A stretch of 64,000 bases of DNA from Rhodeus uyekii (lineage: Eukaryota > Chordata > Actinopteri > Cypriniformes > Acheilognathidae): NCBI GenBank assembly GCA_037043235.1, contig JAWRVZ010000056.1:3563001-3627000 (forward strand), given 5' to 3'. Below the pieces are notes generated by a model. That model made no database searches. It was not told the origin of the DNA and saw only the letters and a list, made by a program, of their open reading frames with translations. Each line of letters starts with the position of its first letter. The first letter of the stretch is position 1. The translations under genes were made by a program, and so were the position numbers. Shown here one piece after another: positions 1-10,945 of the stretch.

Positions 1-544
1 GTTTTATGCAAATGACAAATTCACTGGAATTAGAACGAGATTAAGAACAAATTATTGTGTGTACACACATGTTGTGTGAGTTAGTCTGATATTTTTTGTG
101 AGAAGTTCTCCTGTACAAATACAAAATAATCCAGACAATTATTTGTGAATGAGGCTTTGTCGAAGGCAATGATGAGTGTTGTTTATTAGACCAGGTGTTT
201 TGCATTGTTACCATTCTCTAAGTCCAGACATTTTGAATTGGCTGTAGAAATTAAATATTCAAAGCTACAGAAATCATATTTTTTAAATCTAGCACTAAAT
301 CTCAGGAAATAATGCAGCTCTAATATAATGTATATTAACAATAGACAAACTGTCTAAAAAAGTAGCTTGCAACACAACATGCTGCATGTATTAAGAAAAG
401 ATATGTATGCTTATTATTTAAGGGGAGCATTTTTTAACTACCTGATCTATTTGATCTAAATAAATATTTGGTTTAATTTAAAATTAAAAGGTAAGGTAGG
501 CAACTTTGACAGCTTCAACACTTCAGTCCGCTTTCCAAAGCCAC
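1..544. other. Unique AT-rich DNA, no feature seen
   Basis: No coding potential, tandem repeat or recognisable transposon is visible. Only short A/T runs occur. The following repeat copy begins at about 545. Confidence 0.5.
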
Positions 545-727
545 AACTTTGAATTTTGTTTTCCCTTTATAATAACAACCTTCATTTAAAAAAACTGTAT
601 TTTGTGTTTACTTGTGTTATTTTTATCTGATGTTTAAATTTGTTTGATGATCTGAAACATTTAAGTGTGATAAACATGCAAAAAAATAAGAAATCAAGAA
701 GGGGGTAAACTCTTTTTCATACCACTG
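545..727 (+). mobile_element. 5'-truncated MITE, copy 1 of 2
   Basis: This stretch aligns with 7020-7191: both share the block around 'ataataacaaccttcattt' and the later block 'gatctgaaacatt', and both end in a close match to 'ctctttttcacaccattg' followed by TA. The complete copy at 6907-7191 shows this end is a terminal inverted repeat. The left terminus is missing here. The pattern matches a very common non-autonomous TA-target DNA transposon of cyprinid genomes whose ends read CAGTGGTGTGAAAAAG, from memory. No coding capacity. Confidence 0.7.
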
Positions 728-2431
728 TATGTTTGAAAAATGGACTACTCTAATGCTACTGATAAAAGTTAGCACTTATAGTTAGTTACTCCCAACACTG
801 ACAGCCAGCCACTAGGTTTATCATTCTAAATGATAAACCACATGCTTATATAGATAAAAAAGGTTAGAAATTAATATGCAGATGCAGCAAATAGCAGGCC
901 CTCCAGGTCTTTGTAACCTCTCTACTCTTCTCCTTGAAGGACGGACCCCATGCAGTTCAACAGCTTTTTATTGAAGCACCAAACTGTGCTTCTGAGTATA
1001 ACCCCGCCTCCAAGAGCACCCAGAGGAATGCTTACACTGCCAGAGATAACCACAGATAAACATGATCGCAGCATCACAGGGTTTCAAACTGTTTTAACTA
1101 ACTGTGCTGGCACATGGCTACATTAGTGAATTTTGGAGGAATTCCTCTAAGATAAATTATAATGTATACAACTGAATACATGCATATTTGAGTGCATACT
1201 CGATTGCAAATAGCATGCATGTGCATATTTAAGCTGCAGAAATCACATGCCTGCATGTATAGCTTGATGTTAGAAGGCTAGATTTACTAAAATCTCTTCA
1301 GTGTGTGGTTCTGATGCAGACCATTTCAAAGGCTCATGGGATTTCTGTGATTCCTCAGAAGACAGTTTAAGTAGTGGTAAAACAGAACCTGCCATGCAAC
1401 TGAATCCATTGCCTGCAGTGCCACACAAAAAAAGACTTTAAAATGCTTTAAATGCGTTTACAGATATTTGGAAATATGCCTGGTTATAATGCTCTGCTCC
1501 ATCATTTAATGAGTTATTGCTTCCAAGATCAATAGAAAACGCATACAAACTTCTCTTAGAAATGAAACCACCTGCTTTTCACATACAGAAAAAGGGTCCA
1601 ATTATCATAAAAATATAATTGTCTTGTTTGCATTGAAAGGATGATCATCACTTTAGGTTTTCACACAGCATTATATCAACACATTCAGCACCATTTGTTG
1701 AACCAAATTGTGAGTGGTTAGTGAATGCAGATATTTTTGTGGAAACTATTAAATATTCAGGTTTTTTTGATGAATACGGAACCCTTAAACGGACATGATG
1801 AAGGAAAAAAATATGAGATGGGAGGAAAAATTATTTGGCAATGCTTTTGAGTTGAAACTTTCCATTTGCTCGCAAAATTTTTGCATTCCCTGAGAAACTT
1901 TGAGATTATTTGCAAGGAACAGAAAAGATTTGCAAGGGAAAGCTAAATTTCATGGGGCAACGCAAAAGCACCACGTTCTGTTAGGTCTCCGTAGATTAAA
2001 AGGAACAACAATCTATTTGAAATAGAATAATAAATTTTTTTCAACCTTTTACTACATATGTTCCTCATAACATTTAAATAAAAATGCCATCATAACAATC
2101 TTCATTATCTTAAACACATTCTGACCATGCCACTCTGTAAACTTCCTCTGCCATGTGTGTCTATGAATACTCGTTGCATGGTGATAATCAGGCCTTACAT
2201 GGCATCCTGAGGTAGGACTCCTGCACAGACCTGTCTAAGAAAAGCAGCACACAAAGTCTTCAGTGTAAACACAACAGCGGGAGAGGAATGCTCACGCTGG
2301 GAGTAGGAGAGGGTTTACTGTAGCTTTGGGACGCCCTTTGGTGCAGCTTAAATCAACAGCATGTTAGAACTGAAATGATCATACACGTGTATGGGTCATA
2401 AATTTATCGTTCTGGATGGATGACTGTAGTC
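728..2431. other. Intergenic DNA, no gene seen
   Basis: Mostly unique-looking AT-rich sequence without ORFs above background and without clear repeats. The part at about 900-1100 is somewhat more GC-rich but I do not recognise it. Confidence 0.4.
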
Positions 2432-2600
2432 CTGTTTACACCTGGTATTAACATCCACCTCGGGCAGTCACAAGTGGTCAGCCGAAACACATTGCTGTTT
2501 ACACCTGGTAATAACATGCGTCTCAAACACATCTCCTGTAACCACTTGTAATCATATTTTCAGGGATAAGGATCCCTCTGATCTTATAACAACATAACTC
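2432..2600. repeat. Fragment of an interspersed repeat with an internal direct repeat
   Basis: The phrase 'ctgtttacacctggta' occurs at 2432 and again at 2495, giving a 63-bp offset. I recall this phrase as part of a dispersed fish DNA transposon. Neither terminus is clear, so the boundaries are approximate. Confidence 0.35.
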
Positions 2601-3234
2601 ATCACTTTACGCATCAGTGTATTACTGAGTTGATGAAGTATGAAAAGATAAAATCAGTGCAAACGCAAATAAAATGTATCTAAATGCAAATAAGAACAAT
2701 TATTTTAACTAATTTAAGTATGGGATTTTCCAAATGACACCAATTGGACTTTATTGTACCTTTTAAATATTACATTATAAGATTGCAACAAATATAATAT
2801 GTAGTATGATACATGTTGAGTTGCTTCTTTAAAGCTTTATTATGTAGAGTAGAGCATTATGAGAGTGAGATCGACTAAGCGAGTGTATTAACTATTTTTT
2901 AACTATTTTTCCGGTCAATATTGTATTCAGAATAAAAAAAAACGTTTCAATGTCTACTGAAGAAAGCAATGTATTTGTCTTACAATCCTTTTAACGGTAA
3001 AGAGGTTTTCTCATGACAAGTCAATGTATTTGTCGGTTGTATCTTTGTATCTTATAAGGTGTAGTTTAAAGTAGAAAATAACTTGTTTACAACACTGTAT
3101 TAGTCATTTTCAATATTAAAGTCTTTGCCACTGACTCACTCATAAAGACAGTCTTTGCCGCCATCTTAAGGCGTAATAATGTAACTTACAGAGATTGGCT
3201 ATTTGATATACCCAAAACGAACTATATCTCATGT
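2601..3234. other. Intergenic DNA, no gene seen
   Basis: AT-rich sequence up to the TTAA target site of the next element. Nothing recognised. Confidence 0.4.
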
Positions 3235-3238
3235 TTAA

Positions 3239-4014
3239 CCCTTTAGCACGTAAGTTCTAAATATTCTCTCTGACCCCCCAGCGTGAGTTTTTTTAGGCGA
3301 CCGTTATTTTAGAATGCTTACCTTATTGTTTCCATGGCGACGCGCCATGCTTGTCACGTTGACACACCCCAACCTCAAACGCGCTGTATGACACGTGCAT
3401 CGCATTTAGTGTATGTCTTGTGCATGTGTATGTATTCAATCTATTCACACACTTGTTGGCTATGTTATCAACTACCTGACATTTCGATTCTCAAATATGT
3501 GGAAGTGAATGTGTTTTGTCGTTTAAAAACTTTTATAATGATCATGTTAGCTGATCTATGATGCGCAAAGGGCGCCGCCATGTTTGTTTGTGCTGCAGTT
3601 CGGAGAATCTGATCGGTCTGATTTCTAACGCAAATTCAGTCGCTTCTCCCGAAAAACATGACAGTAAGTGACCGGTGAAGTGAGAGAAGAATACAGTGAA
3701 CTTTATAGTTACCTATGCAATGTGTATCTGATTTATCAGATCAATTTATAGTTGAACGATTGCTATTTCTGATTTTATGGACGTCAGTGTGTATTTTTCA
3801 AACTATAGTACTTATGAGTATTTAAATGTCTGAAACCGAAAATAAACCTTATGTGGTTGAAAACACAGAGTAGTTGTGATATATGACAAGCTCTGAGTGC
3901 GTCCATCTCTGAATTGGCGCCAGATGACACGCGAAAACACGTTTGAATTTAGCGGTTGATGACGTGAAGCACGAACGTTCTAATCACACTGTTGTGATCG
4001 TACATGCGAAAGGG
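3239..4014. mobile_element. Non-autonomous piggyBac-like DNA transposon
   Basis: The 776-bp unit is flanked on both sides by TTAA (3235-3238 and 4015-4018). The left end reads CCCTTTAGCACGTA and the right end, reverse-complemented, CCCTTTCGCATGTA, matching at 12 of 14 positions. TTAA target duplication and inverted ends starting CCC are the hallmark of the piggyBac superfamily. The interior is richer in CpG than its surroundings and encodes no transposase; a 75-codon frame at 3334-3561 is not recognisable. It must have been mobilised in trans. The sequence is fairly well preserved, which suggests modest age. Confidence 0.8.
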
Positions 4015-4018
4015 TTAA

Positions 4019-6084
4019 CCACTATCTATTAGTACATAAGTACATAAATTCCTGATGAACTGCTGAGAAAAAGATCTTCTCGACAGTTACATGAGCGCTG
4101 AATGGCCGCTGACAGCCTGGAACTCATATCTTCGAGAACAGCTAAAAATAATTTAAAACAGGCTTGTTTATATAATTGTTATATATAAATCGCATATTTG
4201 AGGTTAAAACAGCTACATTCTTGCCTAAAAAATTGCATTCCTTTGCTTTCCACCATGGTTGCTCGCTGTGAAAAAAGCTACCAGTATAGAATTGACAGAA
4301 AAAAGCAGTGATTTAAATTGTGAAATAGTTTTCATGTGATATTAGTAGAATATCGCATGGCAGAAAAAGGCTGCATATTTGAGAACCAGAACTAACTGTT
4401 TTATATAATATAATATAATATAATATATGATATAATAAAAGTATCATGGCCCATACAAACTGTAAATCTATGGATAAAAGCAGAATTTTGAATCCTAATT
4501 TGCTGATAAATATCAGTGAATTTGAATACATTTATGTTCCTACCTATTTGAAGGTGAATGTGGTCAAGTGCTCTCCTACTGTGATCCGATTACTGAAAAT
4601 GTATGTTTTGTGGCCTATATGCTTTTATCTAATGAATGAAGTAAACACATACAGTGTTTTACTTGAGAGCTTGGGCAGAGGAAAACAACTTGCATTTGAT
4701 TCCTTGCAAGGATATTTAATTCCCTGTGAGTTCAGTGCAATTATTTTCCACAGAAGCAAACTCATCTCCTCCGGATATGTCTCTGTATATTTCATTGACT
4801 CCTGGGTTGGAGCAAAATGAATGTTCCCTTTTCCCTTTCATCCGACCACAACCCTGCAGCCAAAATTGCATTAAATATTCCTTTTATATCTTCACCTTCG
4901 AAGGGCAGTGCCTTGTAATTGCTTGGCTGCACTGTATCCCAATAACTAACTAACTAAACAAAAGAAACAAACTCTGATTTCTGGTCATACTGGAGCAGAT
5001 CCAAGGAGAAATGCATTCTGTATTTATTACAATGACACCATGAGGACATGCTTGGAATTTAGTCTGCATACTCTGGGAAAAAAAGTTTAGTTTTTTCCTG
5101 CAGCGTACAAAATATATCTACAACGATGATGTGATGTGTACACAGAGTGTACAGTATATTGGCAAACAAGATGCCTGAGGTGCCATGAATATTTTAGAGC
5201 AATTTTAATTTAGAAACAGCAAAGTGAGTAGTTGTACTTCAGTCAGACAAAGGTCTTACTAGGGACACATCCATAATCGCTAATTCCTGGCTGTCTGAAA
5301 CTGTGTGTTGAATTTCTCACAGTGGCACGCATGCATGTTTTGGCAGAAGTAAAAAGGAGAGGGAATAAAAAGGTAATATGTACACACTATTGATAATTAA
5401 TATGCCAGTGGCACATGTGGAAGGCAAGCATGGTGATAGATTAGTTGTGCTGGTGTATTAATGGTAGTCACTTAGTGGCTTGGTGGGGTGTCGCAAGTGA
5501 GGTGAGCATAATATGTAAATTATTTAAACATGAACACGAACAAAGAAAAATGATTTATTTTTCTTGAAACAAAAACTGATGTTATTTACTCGATTAATGA
5601 ATGTTCTTGCTCATTCTATGAATGATTAATCGTGTTATTTCAAATGAAGAAAATGGTCTTTGTAATAGCCTTTCATCAAACAAATAACTTCTTCCTCTGA
5701 AATGCCTTTGCTTTTACTAAAGTCACTTAGGCTGTGTGAGTTATTGGACACAACAAATAGACATATAAAAAGTCTAGTGCCATTCTGTTATTTAACATCA
5801 ACTTTTATCATTCAATACATTTAAATAGTTTCCCTGTATAATTTTACTCTTAAATGTCAACTTAATGAAGTCAAATAGTTTGTGAATGCCAATTCATGTT
5901 GAAATTTGTTCAATAAAATGAAGATATCCAATGTGAGACAGAAACTTGATGTTATATTATACTTGATGTATATATCATAATACATGTACAACAGCTTAAA
6001 TGTGGCTGATAATGTGTCAAAGTTTACAATTTCTTAGAGTGCATTTTATAGAGAGGCTCTACTTTTGTCGGCTAGCAAGCATTC
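4019..6084. other. Intergenic DNA with chance ORFs
   Basis: Contains a short (ATAAT)n tract at about 4402-4425. The 124-codon open frame at 4446-4820 starts just after it and is the longest frame here, but at this base composition a frame of that length is expected about once or twice per 64 kb, and its translation shows no domain I know. I do not call it a gene. Confidence 0.45.
4402..4425. repeat. (ATAAT)n microsatellite
   Basis: About five tandem ATAAT units, interrupted at the right edge. Confidence 0.7.
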
Positions 6085-6279
6085 TCACTCTACTACAATA
6101 TCGGGAGGAGGATCACTGGTCATTTGTAAAACGTCTGGTTCAACTTCGTCAAAGTCACTGTCACTCAAGTCACCTCCAATCACCTGCTTACTTTGAAAAA
6201 TGAACAGTTTCACTGTTGAAATGGTGTCCTGTTTACGATTTCCGAATGGTTCAGTTGGTGCCATCTCATTAATAGCCAT
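6085..6279 (-). pseudogene. Short acidic ORF, possible N-terminal coding fragment
   Basis: A 64-codon frame on the minus strand whose translation has an unusually acidic, coding-like second half (about residues 36-64, including DLSDSDFDEVEPD and PPPDIVVE). Acidic serine/aspartate-rich N-termini occur in several DDE transposases, for instance piggyBac-type ones, as well as in host nuclear proteins. No other domain is present and no flanking transposon ends are visible. The length is compatible with chance; only the composition argues for a coding past. I do not assign a function. Confidence 0.2.
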
Positions 6280-6906
6280 TGAAGAGGTTACAGAAAAAAA
6301 CAGCAGTTTCTGGCACTAAAACACAAATAGAAATGGAGCAGTGTCAGTTGGAGAATTACTGGAAATCCAGCTCAGCCAAACTTATGTTCCAGATTTTATT
6401 AAAAGTGAAGTGTACAATATCTTTGATGGCAAATATTTTATTCTACTCTAGTTAAATACGCAGAGACACAAGCACGCCATTCCTAGGCTGATTTCCCAGA
6501 TAACTCTAAACACTGTAGCTCAGTGATACTTTCAAAACCTTACTGTTTGTTTCAAGATCTAGGCCAGAATGACACAGCAACACCATTCCCAACCAATTGC
6601 ACGAGATTAGGGTGGAGCAAACAGTTTGTCTGGCTAATTATTACTTTGACAACATAGTGTGGTGTGTAAATTACACATTTCACCTTTACATTTGTCGGTG
6701 GAACTACGAGTGTAATCTTTAAGAATGGTGAGCATATATCGTATGCATAATTTCAGTTGGATGCTAAGAGGAGTGCAGATGTTGTAGTGAACAAAGAGCA
6801 GAAGTGAACCACTGACAGGCACTCAAAGCCAGTGTGTCATTACAATAACACACAGTACATCATTCCCTTTGCTGCATACTTTTATTCCTGAGAGGCACTT
6901 ACAATG
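6280..6906. other. Intergenic DNA, no gene seen
   Basis: No repeat ends, tandem arrays or persuasive coding frames visible before the MITE at 6907. Confidence 0.4.
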
Positions 6907-7191
6907 CAGTGGTGTGAAAAAGAGTTTTTCAGGCATGGGTGTGGCTACAGAAATTGAGCTCAGGTGAAGTTTCAGAAGTCATGTTTTAATAGTTTTTCAC
7001 ACAGGGCCATGTAGGATTGGGGCCATTTATTTTCCCTTAATAATAACAACCTTCATTTAAAAACTAAATTTTGTGTTTACTTGTGTTATCTTTGACTAAT
7101 ATTTAAATTTGTTTGGTGATCTGAAACATTGAAGTCTGACAAACATGCAGAAAAATAAATAAAAAATCAGGAACTCTTTTTCACACCATTG
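6907..7191. mobile_element. Complete MITE with CAGTGGTGTGAAAAAG ends, copy 2 of 2
   Basis: The left end CAGTGGTGTGAAAAAGAGTT and the reverse complement of the right end (starting CAATGGTGTGAAAAAGAG) differ at one of the first 18 positions. TA follows the right end at 7192-7193. On the left the expected TA is displaced by five bases, so that side may have changed since insertion. The 285-bp unit is non-coding. It shares its right 170 bp with 545-727. Ends and target fit Tc1/mariner-like non-autonomous elements; family naming is inference. Confidence 0.75.
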
Positions 7192-9890
7192 TATCCCCAA
7201 AATATCTGATGTCTATATTGAGTAAATATGAAATGACCAAACTCAAAAGTGCACTAATGTAGCAATTCTGGGGAATAATGATAAACAACAGTTAGTTAAA
7301 TTTTTAATTGCATGTAAGTAGCTTGCATAGTAGTAGTAGAAGTAGTAGGTAGCTTGCAAGTAGTAGCGAGAGTTTTTGCAATAACAAGCTACTTTTTATA
7401 ACAAGTAGCTTTATAAAAAAACTGCATTGTTATATTTTTAAGCTATATTTCATTGCACCCACAGTTTTACAGTCGAGCAAGCTAAGAAAATAATACAACA
7501 TGCTTTTCTGAACTGTTCTCGATCTCTTATTTACAGCACTGCCAAGGTTAATTTGCATGATTCATGTACATAAATGTTTAGCAAAATATTTAGTTAAATG
7601 CTACGGTTTCAAACTTCCTAAACATTGATGTAGCACAATGCTATGCTTACATTACATTACTGCAGATGAAATGTCTAAGAACGCAACAGCCTGCCAAATA
7701 CTCTGAGGAGAAAGAAAAACAGTGAGGATGAGAGCCAGAGAAAAATACAGAAGGTGTTTCGATTACAGAGAACATGCACATCAGTTTCCCCTCAAGTGTG
7801 ACTCAATTCAATATTAAATTGTATACAAATTTAATGTGGACTGTGAGAGGTACAGGGCTCTGATCCCAAACCAGCAATAATAATACATCTCTGAGGTGCT
7901 CCTCTGAGATACCTTAAATCAACAAACGAACTCTCGGCAACTTAAAATGTGTTTTTTATGTCTGCTCTCCCCCGTGGAGGGCATTATCTTAAGGCTATTA
8001 TGCATTTCTCTCACTACTGTAATGTGATGATAACTAGCAGGGACTTCCACGGGGAGATGTTTGAGTTATCTTGAGTGCCTGACAGGGAGTGATAGTGTTA
8101 CATTACTGTGGTTTGTGGTCCTGAATTCCCAACGCATTCCCAACAAAATAAAATACCTCACAGTGTTATTTTTTATCTGCAGCAGTGGTTTATAGCGATT
8201 ACACATATGCTGCTGTGTACTGATGCCAGCCTAAGAAAGATATATAGGTGGTCCATCTATAAGAGAAAAGGGATGATGACCTGGACAGGGATGACATTGC
8301 CTAGCTGAACAGTACCATACGCTAAATGGGTTTAATTCAAAAGATGACAATCATTGACTTGACAACCATTAAATATAGACTATCTGGACCATAAAGTCTT
8401 CAACCTAACAATAAAGTTAATAACCTCTTGTCAAACAGAAAAGCGGCACATTTATTTCTGGAAATGTTTAGAAAAAATCTTTGAAATGCTTTGAAAAGAA
8501 AATGCACAGTCAAATACTACTGTATATAAAATGATGTGGTGCCATACATTAAATGATTCAGAAGGAGTCTCTCATAGTTTTATCTAAAGCATTTAGGAGT
8601 CAAACACCCCCATTATATAATTATGGCCTTTTCTATACTAATATAGGAATGCAGTGTCAATCAAAGCCTTATTGATAAAATACAATTAATGTTAATATAA
8701 AATTAATATAAAATTACACACACACACACATATATATGTATATGTAAATTTGTAATTTTTTATTTACGTTTTGCAAATATACATTAAAATGATAATCAAT
8801 GACAGTAAAGACTTTTATAATTTTACAATTTAGTTAACATGTAACATTAAAATTAACATTTTAGATAATTAATTGAAAATTAATTTAAAATGAAAATGTG
8901 TACATTTTAAAAACTAAATGCAGGTGTAAGTTGTGGGACAAGTTTTGTCCTGTGTCTCAATAAATGGAGTAGTGATGGAGATGTTTAATAACATCCGAAT
9001 GAAGGCAGTTTGCAAAGTAGAGCAGGAAGGGCATGCCATGGCACAATATAATAATTAACCAAGAATAAAAAAACAAAAACAACTGGAAGCTAGAAATCTT
9101 TCCGGAGGAATTATATTCCACCTTTTCAATCTGCATGTCGGCTTGACAAATGACTTTCTCTCCAGCACTATTCTGATTACAGCCTGATTACAGTCTGATG
9201 AGAAATACACAACTGCCAAATACAATAACAGGGTGCAGACATATGCCTATCAGGACTTAATTTGTGAGACATTTGGCAGAGGCTGTTAACCTTCTGAGAA
9301 TGATGAAGGATGGGGCATCCGAATTTTGCAGAGTACCCAATCCAACAGTAATCCTAATGGCACTAAATTCTGTCCTCTGGCCAAAACCCCCCCTTCATAC
9401 ACAGCTCAAATCCAGGGTCACCTAGCCTGCATTTTTAAGCCAAGTTTACAGTCTACTTTACTTTGTGTGGCAGTTGCAATTCAAAGAAACCTGAACCCAG
9501 AAAATAGTATGTTGCTCCCCAAGTCCCCAAGGCAGTGATAGAACTGAAAATGGAAAAGCTCTTGAACTGAGCAAGCCAATCGGTGTCATTCAGCCCAGAC
9601 ACTGGAGTTGAGGCTCAGGCACTGCAAGCCAAATTGGGATGGATCAATAATTCTGTCAGGGAAACAGACGAATAGGAACAGAAGAAGGGCATGCCGTCTT
9701 TCAAAGATGTTCAGGGGCTGGGTGGAGGGGGATACTATGCCAAGTTTGCAGAAAGAGAGATTTGCCAAGCACATCTCTTTTTCCTTTCCAAATAATTTGG
9801 CTTCATTTGAGGCTGAATTTTTTTTTATTGCACATTTAAAATTGCAATGTGCAAAAAAATGATTACATAAATACTGTATGTAGCTACTAT
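7192..9890. other. Intergenic DNA, no gene seen
   Basis: Includes a TAGTAG-rich patch at 7325-7352, a (CA)n/(TA)n microsatellite at 8718-8743 and an A/T-dominated stretch to about 8900. The sequence at 9110-9300 has a more even composition and could be a conserved non-coding block, but this cannot be told from one genome. The opposing frames at 9586-9862 overlap each other and resemble nothing. Confidence 0.4.
8718..8743. repeat. (CA)n/(TA)n compound microsatellite
   Basis: About seven CA units run directly into TA/TG dinucleotides. Confidence 0.7.
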
Positions 9891-10165
9891 TGTTACAGTC
9901 TTGTCGTGTCGCTTCACACTATCTGTTTCTTTCCGTGTGCTCCCTGTGTCATTTCCTTCACCTGTCTTGTCAATCACTCTCTCATTAGTCTCGTCACCTG
10001 TTCCCAATCTCCTCTTGTATATAAGCCCTCATGTGTTCCTTTGTCTTTGTCAGTTGTTGGAAATGTTAAACATGTGTTTGGGTGTTCGCTCCATGTTGTC
10101 AAGTTTTTGCACAACTGTGCTACTTTTGTTAATATTTAAATTGTCTTCATTCTCCCACCAACCCT
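9891..10165 (+). mobile_element. 3'-truncated LTR fragment
   Basis: Begins with a TG dinucleotide (TGTTACAGTCTTG) and carries a C/T-rich U3-like stretch with a TATA box TATATAAG at 10018-10025. Its layout and wording match the first half of the solo LTR at 60356-60872: the 'ctcattagtctcgtcacctg' region, then a TATA box, then a 'ttcctttgtctttgtcag' block. The polyadenylation and U5 region is missing. Frames at 9849-10167 lie inside the LTR and are not genes. Confidence 0.55.
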
Positions 10166-10639
10166 AACAACTATATTTTATAGAAAATAAGTTGCATATT
10201 TTAGATTCTGAAATGTGCAGCAACTTGCAGGGACTTGTATAACGCAATGAATGCAAAACTTGCGCAAAGCACACACACAATTTAATTTGTGGCAAATGAG
10301 AGTGGTATGTGATGTGGTATGTGACCACATTTATTTGTATAATGCATTTTCGACACACTTAAAATTAAGATAAGCGTTTATGATAAATGTTGTTTATAAT
10401 GAATGCCACTATACATAGTTTTTTTTGTATAAATATATTTTTCATTCTGTTCTGAATACTGTTATATTTACAGGATTTGTTGTGGAGAGAGGCAAACTAA
10501 CATAACTGAGGGAAATTTTTATTGGGTTGATAATGTTTTTCAATGTTTAAAAAAACCTTTTATACACTTTGTGTGATTTTAAAAAGTGTAAAAAAATTAA
10601 TTTCTAAATTTCAAATAGACCAAAAGTAAAGCTTGGGGC
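10166..10639. other. AT-rich spacer, no feature seen
   Basis: A/T-rich sequence between two LTR-like fragments. No repeat or gene recognised. Confidence 0.4.
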
Positions 10640-10945
10640 TTAACCTGACTGTAACAGCATGGCCTAACCGGGACTCTTATTTTGCCTTTTTTTGTCACAT
10701 TCCTTTGATCCAGATCCTTCCGTCACCATGGACACTAATTGTCACAGCTGTTTGTCATTTGTTCGTAACCGCTAATGTATTTAGTTCTCCCTGTTCACTC
10801 CACAGTTGTTGTTTGTGTGAACTTCATGTTAGTGTTGAACCACATATATGGCTTCAGACTGCTGTTGTGGTTACCCTGCCTTTATTTAAGTTCTGTTGGA
10901 TCCTAATCTTCTTCTTCAGCCTTGCGCTCGTGACACTGACTGACT
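10640..10945 (+). mobile_element. Probable LTR fragment
   Basis: A pyrimidine-rich, relatively GC-rich island in AT-rich DNA, with short phrases ('ttgatccagatccttc', 'gacactaattgtcac') that I associate with fish LTR retrotransposon U3 regions. The 104-codon frame 10633-10947 runs along it and is hydrophobic because of the T-rich template; I treat it as a by-product. The boundaries are uncertain. Confidence 0.35.

Noticed and set aside
4446..4820. 124-codon ORF, the longest outside the gag-like frame
   Set aside because: At about 6-7% stop codons per position one or two such frames are expected by chance in 64 kb on six frames; no domain, and it starts next to an ATAAT microsatellite.
9849..10167. 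Hydrophobic ORFs that look like membrane proteins
   Set aside because: T/C-rich LTR U3 sequence gives Phe/Leu/Ser/Val-rich frames; matched to the LTR at 60356.
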